Shown here piece by piece: positions 28,466-41,512 of a stretch of 64,000 nucleotides of DNA. Below the pieces are notes generated by a model that saw only the letters and a program-made list of their open reading frames with translations, was not told the origin of the DNA and made no database searches. The DNA lies in contig CAMLLU010000004.1 of NCBI GenBank assembly GCA_946480925.1, positions 1 to 64,000 on the forward strand. The letters are read 5' to 3'. Position 1 is the stretch's first letter. Every line of letters starts with the position of its first letter. The stretch is from an uncultured Rivibacter sp. GTDB taxonomy: Bacteria > Pseudomonadota > Gammaproteobacteria > Burkholderiales > Burkholderiaceae. The position numbers and the translations under genes are program-made.

Positions 28466-29800
28466 TCAGCCCGCTGAGACGGCCTCGGCCAAACGCTGCG
28501 CGCAGCGCTCAGCCAACGCGGCATCGGACGCCTCGACCATCACGCGCAACAGCGGCTCGGTACCTGACGGGCGGATGAGCACCCGCCCGCGGCCAATCAG
28601 CTCCGAAGACACCGCCTGTTGCTCGGCAGCCAGGCGCTGGTTGTTTTTCCAGTCTTGCCCCGGCTGCAGACGCACGTTGATGAGCTTCTGCGGGAACAGG
28701 CTCACGCCTTCGAGCAGTTGCGACAACGAACTGCCCGTACGCTGCGCCACCTGCAACACCTGCAGCGCGCTGACGATGCCGTCGCCGGTGGTGTGCTTGT
28801 CGAGCGCGAGCAGGTGGCCCGAGCCTTCGCCGCCGAGCTCCCAGCCCCGCGCCACCAGCTCTTCAAGCACGTAACGGTCGCCGACCTTGGCCCGAACGAA
28901 TTCCACGTCGCGAGCCTTGAGCGCCAGCTCCACCGCCATGTTGGTCATCAGCGTGCCTACGGCACCGGGGACCCGCACGCCTTGCGACAGGCGGTCCATC
29001 ACCATCAGGTACAGCAGTTCGTCACCGTTGTAGAGGCGCCCCTCACGGTCGATCAGCTGCAGGCGATCGGCGTCGCCATCGAGCGCAACGCCGAAGTCAG
29101 CACCTTGCGCCAGCACCTCGCGTTGCAGCGTTTGTGGGTGCGTGGCACCGACACCTTCGTTGATGTTGAAACCGTCGGGGCTGCAGCCGATCGCCACCAC
29201 TTCAGCACCCAATTCGTGAAAGACACTCGGCGCCACCTGGTAGGCCGCGCCGTTCGCAGCGTCGACCACGATCTTCAAACCCTTGAGCGACAGGTCGCCT
29301 GCGAACGTGCTCTTGCAGAACTCCACGTAGCGTCCTTGCGCATCGTCGAGCCGGCGTGCCTTGCCCAGGCCCATGGAGTCGACCCATTGCGGCGGCTCAG
29401 TCAGCGCCGCTTCAACGTCGATCTCCCATTGGTCCGGCAGCTTTTCACCCTTGGCGGAAAAGAACTTGATGCCGTTGTCCTGGAAGGGGTTGTGCGACGC
29501 GCTGATCACCACGCCCAGATTGAGGCGCAACGCGCGCGTGAGATACGCAACACCTGGCGTCGGTAGCGGCCCGGTCAGCATTACCGCCACGCCAGCGGAG
29601 GCGAAACCCGCCTCCAGTGCCGACTCCAGCATGTAGCCGGAGATGCGCGGATCCTTGCCGATCAGCACCGTCGGTTTGGCCTCGCTGCGTTTGAGAACGC
29701 GCCCCACTGCATGACCGAGGCGCAGCACGAAGTCGGGGGTGATAGGGCTTTGCCCAACGGTGCCGCGAATGCCGTCGGTGCCGAAATACTGTCTGCTCAT
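28466..29800 (-). CDS. glmM: Phosphoglucosamine mutase
   Basis: Interconverts glucosamine-6-phosphate and glucosamine-1-phosphate on the way to UDP-GlcNAc for peptidoglycan and lipid A. 444 residues, as in E. coli (445). The phosphoserine loop [10 protein letters not shown] places the catalytic Ser at 102; the metal-binding DGDADR and substrate loop GEGSGH (in [11 protein letters not shown]) are present, as is the C-terminal [15 protein letters not shown] phosphate-binding loop. The ATG at 29800 opens [13 protein letters not shown]. It follows folP by 44 bases, as in many proteobacterial ftsH-folP-glmM clusters. Confidence 0.97.
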   Translation of the reverse strand: MSRQYFGTDGIRGTVGQSPITPDFVLRLGHAVGRVLKRSEAKPTVLIGKDPRISGYMLESALEAGFASAGVAVMLTGPLPTPGVAYLTRALRLNLGVVISASHNPFQDNGIKFFSAKGEKLPDQWEIDVEAALTEPPQWVDSMGLGKARRLDDAQGRYVEFCKSTFAGDLSLKGLKIVVDAANGAAYQVAPSVFHELGAEVVAIGCSPDGFNINEGVGATHPQTLQREVLAQGADFGVALDGDADRLQLIDREGRLYNGDELLYLMVMDRLSQGVRVPGAVGTLMTNMAVELALKARDVEFVRAKVGDRYVLEELVARGWELGGEGSGHLLALDKHTTGDGIVSALQVLQVAQRTGSSLSQLLEGVSLFPQKLINVRLQPGQDWKNNQRLAAEQQAVSSELIGRGRVLIRPSGTEPLLRVMVEASDAALAERCAQRLAEAVSAG

Positions 29801-29844
29801 GGGGCGCGATTTTGCCTCCGGGCCTTTTGCGACGGGACCCTTGT

Positions 29845-30678
29845 TCAGGTGGGCAGGCCGGCAGCCTGCCAGACCGACACCGCTTCTCGGGTGGCAGCCA
29901 CATCGTGCACCCGCAGCACGCGCGCTCCCTGCTGCGCAGCCGCCAGAGCGGCCGCAACGCTGGCCACCAGTCGATCTCCGACTGCTTTGCCGGTCACGGC
30001 GCCCAGCGATGACTTGCGCGACCAACCCGCCAACACCGGATATCCAGCGTCCAGCAGTTCACGCTGCCGAGCCAGCAGCAGGAAGTTTTGCGCCACGGTC
30101 TTGCCGAAGCCGATGCCCGGATCGAGCGTGATGCGCTCACCGCTCACACCAGCTTCGCGCAGCAACTGCGCTCGGCTCTGAAGAAAGCTCTTCACGTCAT
30201 CGACGACGTCGGCATACGCCGGCTCCACAGCCTGCATCGATTTGGGTTCGCCCAGCATGTGCATGAGACATACACCGCAGCTGGGATGGCCCGCGACGGT
30301 TTCCACTGCACCCGGCGCACGAAGTGCATTGATGTCGTTGACGATGTCCACGCCCAGATCGAGTGCGGCTCGCATCACTTCGGTCTTGTAGGTATCCACC
30401 GAAACCGGCGTACCCAAAGTCACGGCAGCCTTGAGCACCGGCAGCACGCGGCGCAGTTCCTCGTCGAGCAGCACCGGTTCAGCGCCGGGACGGCTCGATT
30501 CACCACCGATGTCGAGGATGTCGGCCCCTTCGTTCAGCAGTTGCTCGCAGTGGCGAATGGCCCCTTCCGCCCATCCCTCTCGCCCCCCGTCAGAAAACGA
30601 GTCAGGCGTCACGTTGACGATGCCCATGATGCGAGGCCGGCTCAGATCGATGCGAAAGCGGGTTGTCTGCCAGAACAT
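29845..30678 (-). CDS. folP: Dihydropteroate synthase
   Basis: Condenses p-aminobenzoate with dihydropterin pyrophosphate in folate synthesis; the sulfonamide target. 277 residues. Both family signatures are visible: [16 protein letters not shown] near the N-terminus and [16 protein letters not shown] after it, plus the C-terminal GWSRKSSLG loop. The ATG at 30678 is preferred over a TTG at 30699. The Shine-Dalgarno is weak, and a strong hairpin (30698-30720) ends 20 bases before the start codon, so expression may depend on readthrough from ftsH or a nearby promoter. Confidence 0.96.
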   Translation of the reverse strand: MFWQTTRFRIDLSRPRIMGIVNVTPDSFSDGGREGWAEGAIRHCEQLLNEGADILDIGGESSRPGAEPVLLDEELRRVLPVLKAAVTLGTPVSVDTYKTEVMRAALDLGVDIVNDINALRAPGAVETVAGHPSCGVCLMHMLGEPKSMQAVEPAYADVVDDVKSFLQSRAQLLREAGVSGERITLDPGIGFGKTVAQNFLLLARQRELLDAGYPVLAGWSRKSSLGAVTGKAVGDRLVASVAAALAAAQQGARVLRVHDVAATREAVSVWQAAGLPT

Positions 30679-30697
30679 TGCGTTACGCCAGAAAAGC

Positions 30698-30720
30698 AAA
30701 ACGCGCCAGCGGCGCGTTTT
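30698..30720 (-). terminator. Hairpin between ftsH and folP (terminator or attenuator)
   Basis: Minus strand: AAAACGCGCC, loop GCT, GGCGCGTTTT followed by GCTTTTC. A 10-bp perfect stem with a short T-run lies 28 bases after the ftsH stop and ends 20 bases before the folP start. The broken T-tract suggests only partial termination. Confidence 0.55.
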
Positions 30721-30747
30721 GCAGGTTGTATTTGTCTCTGCCGCGCG

Positions 30748-32658
30748 TCAAGCAGCAGCCGGTGCGTTGTCGGAATTGACCGGCGGGGTCGCTCCACCAC
30801 CGCCGCTGCTCTTGCTGGCGGACGGCGCCCAGTCCTTGGGCGGACGCGGCGGCTTGCCGTTCATGATGTCGTCGATCTGCTCGGCGTCGATGGTTTCCCA
30901 CTCGAGCAGTGCCTGCGCCATCGCGTGCATCTTGTCCTTGTTGTCCTCGATCAGCTTGCGGGCGTTGGCGTACTGTTCGTCGATGATCTTGCGGATCTGC
31001 TTGTCGACCTTCTGCATCGTCTCTTCCGAAACGTTGACCTGCTTGGTGATCGAGCGGCCCAGGAACACTTCGCCTTCGTTTTCGGCGTAGACCATAGGAC
31101 CCAACTCATCGGTCATGCCGTACCGCGTGACCATATCGCGGGCAATGTTGGTCGCACGCTCGAAGTCGTTGCTGGCACCGGTGGTCATCTGGTTCATGAA
31201 CACTTCTTCGGCGATACGACCACCGAACAGCACTGCGATGGTGTGGAGCATGCGCTCCTTGTCCATGCTGTAGCGATCGCCTTCGGGTAGCTGCATCGTC
31301 ACGCCCAGCGCACGGCCGCGCGGAATGATGGTGACCTTGTGCACCGGGTCGGTTTTGGGCAGCAGGCGCGCCACGAGGGCGTGGCCGGCTTCGTGGTAGG
31401 CCGTGTTGCGGCGTTCCTCTTCGGGCATGACCATGGACTTGCGCTCGGGGCCCATCAGGATCTTGTCCTTGGCCTTCTCGAAGTCTGTCATCTCGACAAC
31501 GCGGGCATTGCGCCGAGCAGCGAACAGCGCCGCCTCGTTGACGAGGTTGGCAAGGTCAGCACCCGAGAAGCCCGGCGTACCACGCGCCAGGATGTCGGCC
31601 CGGATGTCCTGGCCGATCGGCACCTTGCGCATGTGCACGTTGAGGATCTGCTCGCGGCCGCGCACGTCGGGCAGCGTCACGTAGACCTGGCGATCGAAGC
31701 GGCCGGGGCGCAGCAGCGCGGGGTCAAGGATGTCGGGCCGGTTGGTCGCCGCCATCACGATGACACCCAGGTTGGTCTCGAAGCCGTCCATCTCGACCAG
31801 CATCTGGTTCAGCGTCTGCTCGCGCTCATCGTTGCCGCCGCCCAGGCCGGCGCCGCGATGGCGGCCGACAGCATCGATTTCGTCGACGAAGATGATGCAA
31901 GGTGCGTTCTTCTTGGCCTGTTCGAACATGTCGCGCACGCGGGCTGCGCCCACGCCGACGAACATTTCGACGAAATCGGAGCCGGAAATCGAGAAGAACG
32001 GAACCTTGGCTTCACCGGCAATGGCTTTGGCCAGCAACGTCTTGCCGGTACCCGGGGGGCCGACCATCAACACACCACGTGGGATGCGGCCACCCAGCTT
32101 CTGGAACTTCTGCGGGTCCTTCAGGAACTCGACCAGTTCCTTCACCTCTTCCTTCGCTTCATCGCAACCAGCAACGTCGGCAAAGGTGATGGAGTTGTTG
32201 CTTTCATCGAGCATGCGCGCGCGACTTTTGCCGAAGCTGAAGGCGCCACCCTTGCCGCCGCCCTGCATCTGCCGCATGAAGTAGATCCACACGCCGATGA
32301 GCAGCAGCATGGGCCCCCAGCTGATGAGGATGCTCATCAGAATCGATGGCTCTTCGCGCGGCTTGACGTCGAACTTGATGCCGTTGTTGATGAGGTCGCC
32401 GACCAAGCCTCGGTCGAGGTAGGTGGCGGTCGTGCGGATGACCTTGTCATCCGTCGTGATGGCCTTGATGTCGGTACCGCCGCCGCCTTCTTGCAGCGTG
32501 ACCTGCTTGATTCGCTTGGCGCGAACCTCTTCAAGGAAGTCGGAATAGCCGATCTGGCTGCCCGCAGTCGAGGTGCGATCGAACTGCTTGAACACGGTGA
32601 ACAGCACAAGTGCGATCACCAACCAGACAGCGACCTTCGAGAACCATTGATTGTTCAC
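30748..32658 (-). CDS. ftsH: ATP-dependent zinc metalloprotease FtsH
   Basis: Membrane-anchored AAA protease that degrades LpxC, sigma-32 and misassembled membrane proteins. 636 residues (E. coli 644). There are two membrane helices (about 7-25 and 98-118), Walker A GPPGTGKT, the pore and SRH regions, and the zinc site HEAGH at 422-426. I chose the GTG at 32658 because AAGGAG lies five bases upstream and the protein then begins [20 protein letters not shown], as in relatives; the open frame continues to 32985 but is unrelated sequence. A Pro/Gly/Ser-rich C-terminal tail is present. Follows rlmE, the widely conserved rlmE-ftsH order. Confidence 0.97.
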   Translation of the reverse strand: MNNQWFSKVAVWLVIALVLFTVFKQFDRTSTAGSQIGYSDFLEEVRAKRIKQVTLQEGGGGTDIKAITTDDKVIRTTATYLDRGLVGDLINNGIKFDVKPREEPSILMSILISWGPMLLLIGVWIYFMRQMQGGGKGGAFSFGKSRARMLDESNNSITFADVAGCDEAKEEVKELVEFLKDPQKFQKLGGRIPRGVLMVGPPGTGKTLLAKAIAGEAKVPFFSISGSDFVEMFVGVGAARVRDMFEQAKKNAPCIIFVDEIDAVGRHRGAGLGGGNDEREQTLNQMLVEMDGFETNLGVIVMAATNRPDILDPALLRPGRFDRQVYVTLPDVRGREQILNVHMRKVPIGQDIRADILARGTPGFSGADLANLVNEAALFAARRNARVVEMTDFEKAKDKILMGPERKSMVMPEEERRNTAYHEAGHALVARLLPKTDPVHKVTIIPRGRALGVTMQLPEGDRYSMDKERMLHTIAVLFGGRIAEEVFMNQMTTGASNDFERATNIARDMVTRYGMTDELGPMVYAENEGEVFLGRSITKQVNVSEETMQKVDKQIRKIIDEQYANARKLIEDNKDKMHAMAQALLEWETIDAEQIDDIMNGKPPRPPKDWAPSASKSSGGGGATPPVNSDNAPAAA

Positions 32659-32663
32659 CGCGG

Positions 32664-32669
32664 CTCCTT
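32664..32669 (-). promoter_or_regulatory. Shine-Dalgarno AAGGAG for ftsH GTG start
   Basis: Minus-strand AAGGAG lies five bases before the GTG at 32658. It decides the start against upstream in-frame ATG codons. The region 32659-32837 otherwise holds no gene I can support. Confidence 0.7.
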
Positions 32670-32837
32670 CATTCAATCCAAACATCGGGTCTGGCCCTGG
32701 CGGTGAGGGCACCCGTACTTCGCGGTAGATGGAGCTCATTCTAGAGCAGTCAACCCCGAGCCTCTGCGCTTCATTGGCAGTCCACGCACTATCGCATTCA
32801 TTGGCCATGCCGAGGCTCAAACGCGTATCGACCTGAT

Positions 32838-33512
32838 TCACGCCTTCTTGAGTCCGATCCCGACCAAAAAGGTTTCCGAAGATTTGTCGCGCGACGCCTT
32901 TGGCTTGATCGGCTTCACCACGCGGAAGCTCCTCTTGAAGAGCTCGACCAGTTGGCTGTATCCACTGCCGTGAAATACCTTGCAAACCAACGCGCCTTCC
33001 GGCTTCAGGTGGCCTTGCGCAAACTCCACCGCAAGTTCCACAAGATGTGCCACCCGCGCCGAATCAGCAGATTCGATGCCTGATAAATTGGGCGCCATGT
33101 CGGAAATGACAACATCCACCGGCCGCCCAGCCACCACCTCATCCAGATGGGCAAGCACCGCGTCCTCCCGGAAATCGCCCTGAATGAAGGTCACGCCTTC
33201 GATCGGCTCGAAATCAAGAATGTCGAGCGCGATGATCGTGCCATCCAGCGCGCCAACGGCCGCGCCGCCCACCCCCGCCTGCTTGGGTGCGAATTTGCGA
33301 CGCACATATTGGCTCCAGGCCCCCGGAGTCGCGCCGAGATCCACGACCAACTGGCCGGGGTGCAGCAGCTTCAACTCCTCGTCGATTTCCTTCAGCTTGT
33401 AGGCCGCGCGGGCGCGATAGCCCTCCTTCTGGGCCAGCCTGACGTAAGGATCGGTCATATGGTCGTGCAGCCACGCCTTGTTGACCTTCTTGCTTTTTGT
33501 CTTGATTTTCAT
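32838..33512 (-). CDS. rlmE: 23S rRNA (uridine2552-2'-O)-methyltransferase
   Basis: FtsJ/RrmJ SAM-dependent methyltransferase that modifies U2552 in the ribosomal A-loop. 224 residues (E. coli 209). The SAM motif [14 protein letters not shown] and the K-D-K-E catalytic set are visible: Lys in [12 protein letters not shown], Asp in [12 protein letters not shown], Lys in [11 protein letters not shown] and Glu in SSETFLVG. An extra Gly/Ala stretch ([13 protein letters not shown]) lies between the SAM motif and the next strand and accounts for most of the extra length. Divergent from yhbY with 96 bases between. Confidence 0.96.
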   Translation of the reverse strand: MKIKTKSKKVNKAWLHDHMTDPYVRLAQKEGYRARAAYKLKEIDEELKLLHPGQLVVDLGATPGAWSQYVRRKFAPKQAGVGGAAVGALDGTIIALDILDFEPIEGVTFIQGDFREDAVLAHLDEVVAGRPVDVVISDMAPNLSGIESADSARVAHLVELAVEFAQGHLKPEGALVCKVFHGSGYSQLVELFKRSFRVVKPIKPKASRDKSSETFLVGIGLKKA

Positions 33513-33608
33513 GGTGCTTTCGACGCCCCGCGATATCGCAGGGCGGCACAGTTGGCTCTCATGGAGCTGGGTGCGGGAACACATCGCGGCGCCAGAGATA
33601 ATACGGAG

Positions 33609-34085
33609 ATGCCTGCCATCCAACTGACTCCGGCCGAGCGCAAGGCGCATCGTGCCAACGCCCATCACCTCGACCCGGTGGTGATGATCGGAGGCGACGG
33701 CCTGACACCGGCCGTCGTGAAGGAAACTGACGCTGCGTTGAAAGCTCACGGCCTCATCAAGGTCCGCGTGTTCGCGGACGACCGGACGGCCCGTGACGAG
33801 ATCTTCACAGCGCTGTGCGACCAGCTCGACGCAGCGCCTGTCCAGCACATCGGCAAGCTGCTGGTGCTGTGGCGCCCGCAGCCGGAGAAACCCAAGGTCG
33901 AGCGTGAAGATCGCCACCCCGGCCCGAAGGTGGTAAAGGTGCTGAAGTTCTCCAAGAGCGGCAATCACCGCGCACAGGTCAAAAAGCTCGTCGTGCTGGG
34001 CAACCAGCGGCTCACTGCCGGCGGCACTGTCAAGCGCGCCAAGAAGCGGGTCACCAGCGTCAAGAAACGCAGCATCGAAAGCTGA
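33609..34085 (+). CDS. yhbY: YhbY-family RNA-binding protein (CRM domain)
   Basis: Ribosome-assembly-associated RNA-binding protein, 158 residues, longer than the about 97-residue E. coli YhbY. The CRM domain occupies residues 1-97: [45 protein letters not shown], and the GKLLVLWR strand. A basic C-terminal tail of about 60 residues rich in Lys/Arg ([21 protein letters not shown] onward) is added, a common feature in betaproteobacteria. Divergent from rlmE. Confidence 0.9.
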   Translation: MPAIQLTPAERKAHRANAHHLDPVVMIGGDGLTPAVVKETDAALKAHGLIKVRVFADDRTARDEIFTALCDQLDAAPVQHIGKLLVLWRPQPEKPKVEREDRHPGPKVVKVLKFSKSGNHRAQVKKLVVLGNQRLTAGGTVKRAKKRVTSVKKRSIES

Positions 34086-34094
34086 CCGACCGGG

Positions 34095-34520
34095 TCATCG
34101 GGAGATCGGTGCCGTTACACGCCACGCCAGCACCAAGACCAATGCTCCCTTGAGCACGAAGAAACCGCTCGACACGGCGTGCAGCATGGCAAACGACCAA
34201 GGCCCCTGCCCCGCCCGTGCGGCATCCATCATCGGTAGCACGGCGAAATAGCCTGCGACGGTGCAGAAGAGCGCCCCCAGTGCCAGCAACATGTCGGCGC
34301 TGGGGCGAACGGCACCGCGCAGGCGCCTTTCGATCAGGACGTACAACACGGCAAATACGAGACTCGTGTAGGCCTCGCCGGCCAGCATGCGTCCCGCGAC
34401 ACGCCCGGCAGCCTCGCGTGCCAGCACCGCAAATGGCGCTGGTGTGGCCAACGCTCCCAGGCACAGCAGCATGCCGGCCCACAAGCCTGGCAGCAGCATC
34501 CGGCCGCGTCGCAGCAACAC
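34095..34520 (-). CDS. DUF4149-domain membrane protein
   Basis: Inner-membrane protein with four predicted helices (residues about 8-25, 50-65, 75-95, 115-135), about 141 residues, of the DUF4149 family; no biochemical role is known. The start is ambiguous. A GTG at 34520 lies one base after the greA stop and is chosen here; an ATG at 34550 inside greA, or an ATG at 34499, are alternatives. Last gene of the carA-carB-greA run, where this family is often found. Confidence 0.75.
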   Translation of the reverse strand: MLLRRGRMLLPGLWAGMLLCLGALATPAPFAVLAREAAGRVAGRMLAGEAYTSLVFAVLYVLIERRLRGAVRPSADMLLALGALFCTVAGYFAVLPMMDAARAGQGPWSFAMLHAVSSGFFVLKGALVLVLAWRVTAPISR

Positions 34521-34521
34521 T

Positions 34522-34998
34522 TCAGAGATAGCGCACCTCGACGATTTCATATCGGCGGGTACCGCCGGGGGCCTTGAATTCGGCCACGTCGCCGGCTTCC
34601 TTGCCGATCATTGCGCGAGCAATCGGAGAGCTCACCGAGATCAATCCCTGCTTCAGGTCGGCTTCGTCATCGCCGACGATCTGGTAGGTCACGGCGTCAC
34701 CGGACTCCTCCTCTTCAAGGTCCACCGTCGCACCGAACACCACTCGCCCACCAGCATCCAGCTGCGCCGGATCGATGATCTGCGCGGCGGCCAACTTGCT
34801 TTCAATTTCGAGGATCCGGCCTTCGATGAAGCCTTGCTTGTCCTTGGCTGCTTCGTATTCCGCGTTTTCAGAGAGATCGCCCTGAGCACGCGCCTCTGCG
34901 ATAGCGGCAATGACCGCATGTCGTTCCACCGTCTTCAGGCGATGCAGTTCTTCCTTGAGCTTTTCGGCGCCACGTTTAGTCAGCGGGATGGTGGCCAT
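34522..34998 (-). CDS. greA: Transcription elongation factor GreA
   Basis: Stimulates cleavage of backtracked transcripts by RNA polymerase. 158 residues, identical in length to E. coli GreA. The N-terminal coiled coil carries the acidic tip [20 protein letters not shown] (Asp41 and Glu44 equivalents), and the C-terminal FKBP-like domain includes [18 protein letters not shown]. The ATG at 34998 opens [14 protein letters not shown]. It lies 79 bases after carB, a typical betaproteobacterial order. Confidence 0.97.
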   Translation of the reverse strand: MATIPLTKRGAEKLKEELHRLKTVERHAVIAAIAEARAQGDLSENAEYEAAKDKQGFIEGRILEIESKLAAAQIIDPAQLDAGGRVVFGATVDLEEEESGDAVTYQIVGDDEADLKQGLISVSSPIARAMIGKEAGDVAEFKAPGGTRRYEIVEVRYL

Positions 34999-35077
34999 GA
35001 GCGGAAATCCTTGAGACAAAAAAAATCCAGCCGCCACCAGTGCCCCGGCGGCGGCCGTGTTGTTTGACGGCAAAAGT

Positions 35078-38324
<3,247 letters not shown>

Positions 38325-38332
<8 letters not shown>

Positions 38333-39500
38333 TGCTGTTCTCCGTCATCAACGCCACGAAGCGGTCGAAGAGGTAACCGATGTCATGAGGCCCAGGGGAA
38401 GCTTCCGGATGGCCCTGGAAGCAGAAGGCCGGCTTGTCAGTGCGCGCCAAGCCTTGCAGCGTGCCATCGAAGAGAGACACGTGCGTCGGGCGCAGGTTCG
38501 ACGGCAGCGTCTTTTCGTCCACTGCGAAGCCATGGTTCTGGCTGGTGATGCTGACGCGGCCGTTGTCGAGGTCCTTCACCGGGTGGTTGGCGCCGTGGTG
38601 GCCGAACTTCATCTTGAAGGTCTTGGCGCCCGAGGCCAAGGCAAGGATCTGATGACCCAGACAGATACCGAAGGTCGGGATGCCCGTGTCGATGAGCTCG
38701 CGCGTCGCGGCAATCGCGTAGTCGCAGGGCTCCGGATCGCCAGGACCGTTGCTCAGGAAAATGCCGTCAGGCTTGTACTTCAGCACCTCGGCTGCACTGG
38801 TCTGCGCCGGCACTACCGTCACGCGGCAGCCCCGCTGCGCCAGCATTCGCAGGATGTTGTGCTTGACGCCGAAGTCGTAGGCAACGACATGGAACTTCGG
38901 CGACTTCTGCCGGCCATAGCCAGGCAGGCCATCGACATTGATGAGCTTCCATTCGGTCTGGTCCCACAGGTAAGGCTCAGTCGCGCTCACGACCTTGGCC
39001 AAGTCGAGCCCTGACATGCTGGGCGCGCCCTTCGCCTTGGCAATCGCCTCCGCTACCAACTCTGCCGTAATGTTCTGCCCGGCCGGCAACGCAAGGATGC
39101 AGCCGTTTTGCGCTCCGTGAGTGCGCAGGACACGCGTGAGCCGGCGCGTGTCCACATCGGCGATCGCCACTGTGTTCTCGTCGCTCAAGTACTGCGACAA
39201 GGTACGGATTTTTCGGAAATTGGACTCGAGAACCGGAAGGTCCTTGATGATCAATCCAGCGGCATGGACTTTCTTGGCCTCCACATCCTCTTCGTTGACG
39301 CCAGTGTTGCCGATATGCGGATACGTCAGCGTGACGATCTGCCGGCAATAGCTGGGGTCGGTGAGGATTTCCTGGTAGCCGGTGAGCGAGGTGTTGAACA
39401 CCACTTCACCAACCGTATGACCGGCAGCGCCGATCGAGGTGCCTTGAAAGACCGTGCCGTCTGCGAGTGCGAGAAGAGCTTTGGGCAGTACGGGCAGCAC
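38325..39500 (-). CDS. carA: Carbamoyl-phosphate synthase small subunit (glutaminase)
   Basis: Class I glutamine amidotransferase that supplies ammonia to CarB. 391 residues (E. coli 382). The glutaminase triad is in place: Cys280 in FGICLGHQ, plus His and Glu in [14 protein letters not shown] chose the GTG at 39500 because GGAG lies six bases upstream and the protein then begins [18 protein letters not shown] like its relatives; the frame upstream to 39746 is unrelated. A TATAAT lies 107 bases upstream in the space shared with divergent bfr. Confidence 0.97.
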
Positions 39501-39506
39501 GGGGAT

Positions 39507-39510
39507 CTCC
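39507..39510 (-). promoter_or_regulatory. Shine-Dalgarno GGAG for carA GTG start
   Basis: GGAG on the minus strand, six bases before the GTG at 39500, fixes the carA start where no ATG is near. Confidence 0.6.
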
Positions 39511-39606
39511 GTCGAGAATGCGCGCCCAGCTCTGCTCTTCAAGCGTGAGTCCGGAGGAAACGGCAGGAGTTTCGAGTGGGCGGGGTGATTGCAGGTAAAC
39601 CGCGGG

Positions 39607-39612
39607 ATTATA
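39607..39612 (-). promoter_or_regulatory. Putative -10 (TATAAT) for carAB-greA
   Basis: A perfect TATAAT on the minus strand, 106 bases before the carA start. The -35 at 17-18 bp spacing is poor (around GCATGT), so an activator or another start may be involved. The remainder of 39501-39755 shows no gene. Confidence 0.5.
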
Positions 39613-39755
39613 GCTTGGACCACCGGCTTACATGCTTCGCCCCACTCGCGATTGCGTATGGCTCTCATGCGCATCCACACCACCGGATGATGGACTTCCA
39701 ACCAAATCCACAGAGAGGCTTTGGATAATGCCGACACAACAACCACGAGGCCCCA

Positions 39756-40235
39756 ATGAAAGGCGACCCCAAAGTCATCGACTACCTCAACGCTCAGCTA
39801 AAGAACGAGCTCACCGCAACCAACCAGTACTTCCTGCATTACCGCATGCTGAAGCACTGGGGCTTCGACAAGCTGGCGAAGAAGGAATACGAAGAGTCCA
39901 TCGGCGAAATGAAACACGCCGACCGCTTGATGGAACGCATCTTTATGCTTGACGGACTCCCCAACCTTCAAGACCTCGGCAAGCTTTTGATCGGCGAAGA
40001 CGTTCCCGAACTGCTCGACTGTGACCTCAAGCTGGAGAGCGCCGCACAGCTGACATTGAAAGATGCCATTGCGTATTGCGAGTCTGTCCGTGACTACGTC
40101 TCGCGGGATCTGCTGCAGGACATCCTGGATGACACCGAGGAGCACATCGACTTCCTCGAAACGCAGATCGACGTGTTGGGCAAGGTCGGCCTGCAGAACT
40201 ATCTGCAGTCGCAGATGGGTGAAGCGACTTCCTGA
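39756..40235 (+). CDS. bfr: Bacterioferritin
   Basis: Haem-containing 24-mer iron-storage protein, 159 residues (E. coli 158). Ligand positions match E. coli numbering: Glu18, Glu51, His54, Glu94 and His130 of the ferroxidase centre, and Met52 as haem ligand. Position 127, normally the bridging Glu, is Thr here ([11 protein letters not shown]). The ATG at 39756 follows CCCCA without a strong Shine-Dalgarno. A GC-rich hairpin follows the stop. bfd lies 1 kb away across a methyltransferase gene, so release partner and store are near but not in one operon. Confidence 0.95.
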   Translation: MKGDPKVIDYLNAQLKNELTATNQYFLHYRMLKHWGFDKLAKKEYEESIGEMKHADRLMERIFMLDGLPNLQDLGKLLIGEDVPELLDCDLKLESAAQLTLKDAIAYCESVRDYVSRDLLQDILDDTEEHIDFLETQIDVLGKVGLQNYLQSQMGEATS

Positions 40236-40248
40236 CGACGGTATTCAT

Positions 40249-40272
40249 GCGGCGGCATCAAGCCGCCGCTTT
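40249..40272 (+). terminator. Hairpin after bfr
   Basis: GCGGCGGC, loop ATCAA, GCCGCCGC followed by TTT. The stem is strong but the T-run is only three, and it overlaps the last codons of the convergent methyltransferase gene. Probably a bfr terminator. Confidence 0.45.
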
Positions 40273-40989
40273 CCCATGCGGCCATAGACGGCCCGTGCGC
40301 GCCATGTAGGCGCGGTACTCCTCCCCAAAAGTGTCGAGCATCAGACGCTCTTCTTCATTCACGCGAAAGAAGTACAGCAAGGCAAAGCCAGGCACCGCTA
40401 ACGCTCCCACCATCCAGTTCTGGACCAGCATCGGCTGCGCTAGAGCGAAGAGCCAGATCGAGCTGTACATCGGGTGGCGAATGCGAGCGTAGACCCCCGT
40501 CGTCACGAGGCTGTGTTCCTGCCTGATTTCAAGTGACGGCGACCAATTGCGCCCCAGTTGGGCATGCGCCAAATAAAAGAGCCACAGGGACACCCCCATC
40601 AGCACCACAGCAACGACTGAAAAAGCTGTAGGCAATGCATAGTCGAAACGGTCAAACCATGGTGCGGCCAAATGCACCATGGGCACGCAGCACAGGGTAA
40701 GAAACACGATGAGCATTAGCCACTGCTCGCGGCGGCTAATGCGCTGACCCGCAACCACATTGGCGCGGTTGCGCTGCACATGTGGCCAGCGGATCATCAT
40801 CTGCAGCACTGCAGCGGCGAACCAGACGAGTTCCGACCAATGCCAGTCTCCTGCCCGACGCCACCAGTAGGCCGCCAACACGAGGCCAAACAGCACTAGC
40901 GGAAACCACGCCTTGGCGCGCGCGCCGTAGACGCCGGCGGTGGCGTTGGGCCGCCCTCTGGCTGCGGCCGCTTCGATGACCCTCGTCAT
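40258..40989 (-). CDS. Isoprenylcysteine carboxyl methyltransferase-like membrane protein
   Basis: Inner-membrane methyltransferase of the ICMT/PEMT superfamily, about 243 residues. Four to five helices are followed by the SAM-binding signature TGVYARIRHPMYSS and FRVNEEERLMLDTFGEEYRAYMART, where the RHPxY and EE motifs match the family. The substrate in bacteria is generally unknown. I chose the ATG at 40989 because GGAGG lies nine bases upstream; an ATG at 41037 would add 16 basic residues. It sits between bfr and bfd but is read toward bfr, so the iron link may be coincidental. Confidence 0.82.
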   Translation of the reverse strand: MTRVIEAAAARGRPNATAGVYGARAKAWFPLVLFGLVLAAYWWRRAGDWHWSELVWFAAAVLQMMIRWPHVQRNRANVVAGQRISRREQWLMLIVFLTLCCVPMVHLAAPWFDRFDYALPTAFSVVAVVLMGVSLWLFYLAHAQLGRNWSPSLEIRQEHSLVTTGVYARIRHPMYSSIWLFALAQPMLVQNWMVGALAVPGFALLYFFRVNEEERLMLDTFGEEYRAYMARTGRLWPHGKAAA

Positions 40990-41221
40990 AGTCAGCCCCC
41001 TCCCGGCCGCCCGCGGCTGGTGCCCGTTCGTTCGCATGACTCCCCCCTTGCTCGCCGCCCCGATCACAGGACGGCGTGACTTTAAGGAGCCGATTCGCCA
41101 CGCGCGCCCCTCTCAAGAGGGGTCTCGAGCGGTGAATCGTGTGTGGATGCAACGAACCTCGGGCGTTCCAGGCACCTACTTGGCTACGGGCAAGCCCCTG
41201 ACAGGAGTGGGGCTCAAACCA

Positions 41222-41250
41222 TTGTATTGCGAATCATTCTTATTTATACT
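41222..41250 (+). promoter_or_regulatory. bfd promoter with embedded Fur box
   Basis: TTGTAT (41222-41227), a 17-bp spacer and TATACT (41245-41250) form a sigma-70-type promoter. The spacer reads GCGAATCATTCTTATT, a half-degenerate Fur box, so Fur would sit on the promoter. The transcript would start about 30 bases before the bfd ATG. The rest of 40990-41221 holds no gene I can support. Confidence 0.75.
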
Positions 41251-41286
41251 GAAGATCAGTTCAGTGCTGCTTCGCCTTACCGCACC

Positions 41287-41496
41287 ATGATCGTCTGTGT
41301 TTGCCGTCGCATCTCAACTCGAGACATCGAGCGCACCGCTCAACAGGGGTGCGCCAGCTTCGATGAATTGCAGATGGAGCTTGGCGTTTCTACCTGTTGT
41401 GGTCGCTGCACGGACTGCGCGCGTGCCGTGTTTGACTCAGCCCTTGCCCCTGCAGTAACACGACATGCCGCGCCAACCGCCCCGACTTTCGCTTAG
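41287..41496 (+). CDS. bfd: Bacterioferritin-associated ferredoxin
   Basis: Small [2Fe-2S] protein, 69 residues, that reduces bacterioferritin iron for release under starvation. The four cluster ligands are Cys4, Cys6, Cys38 and Cys41 (CVC and CGRC), the family's exact CxC-x(31)-CxxC pattern. The ATG at 41287 opens MIVCVCRRIS. The Fur-type promoter just upstream agrees with induction by low iron. Sixteen bases separate it from a tiny membrane ORF and then hemP. Confidence 0.95.
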   Translation: MIVCVCRRISTRDIERTAQQGCASFDELQMELGVSTCCGRCTDCARAVFDSALAPAVTRHAAPTAPTFA

Positions 41497-41512
41497 CCCG
41501 CTCAAGGTTGCC

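Noticed and set aside
32659..32985. Long N-terminal extension of FtsH
   Set aside because: It has no Shine-Dalgarno or transmembrane segment, and the AAGGAG-GTG start at 32658 gives the family-standard N-terminus.
39501..39746. Upstream extension of CarA to 39746
   Set aside because: The GTG with GGAG at 39500 matches relatives; upstream residues are not conserved in type.
40236..40272. A strong Rho-independent terminator after bfr
   Set aside because: The stem is convincing but only three T follow, so I kept it only as a low-confidence hairpin.
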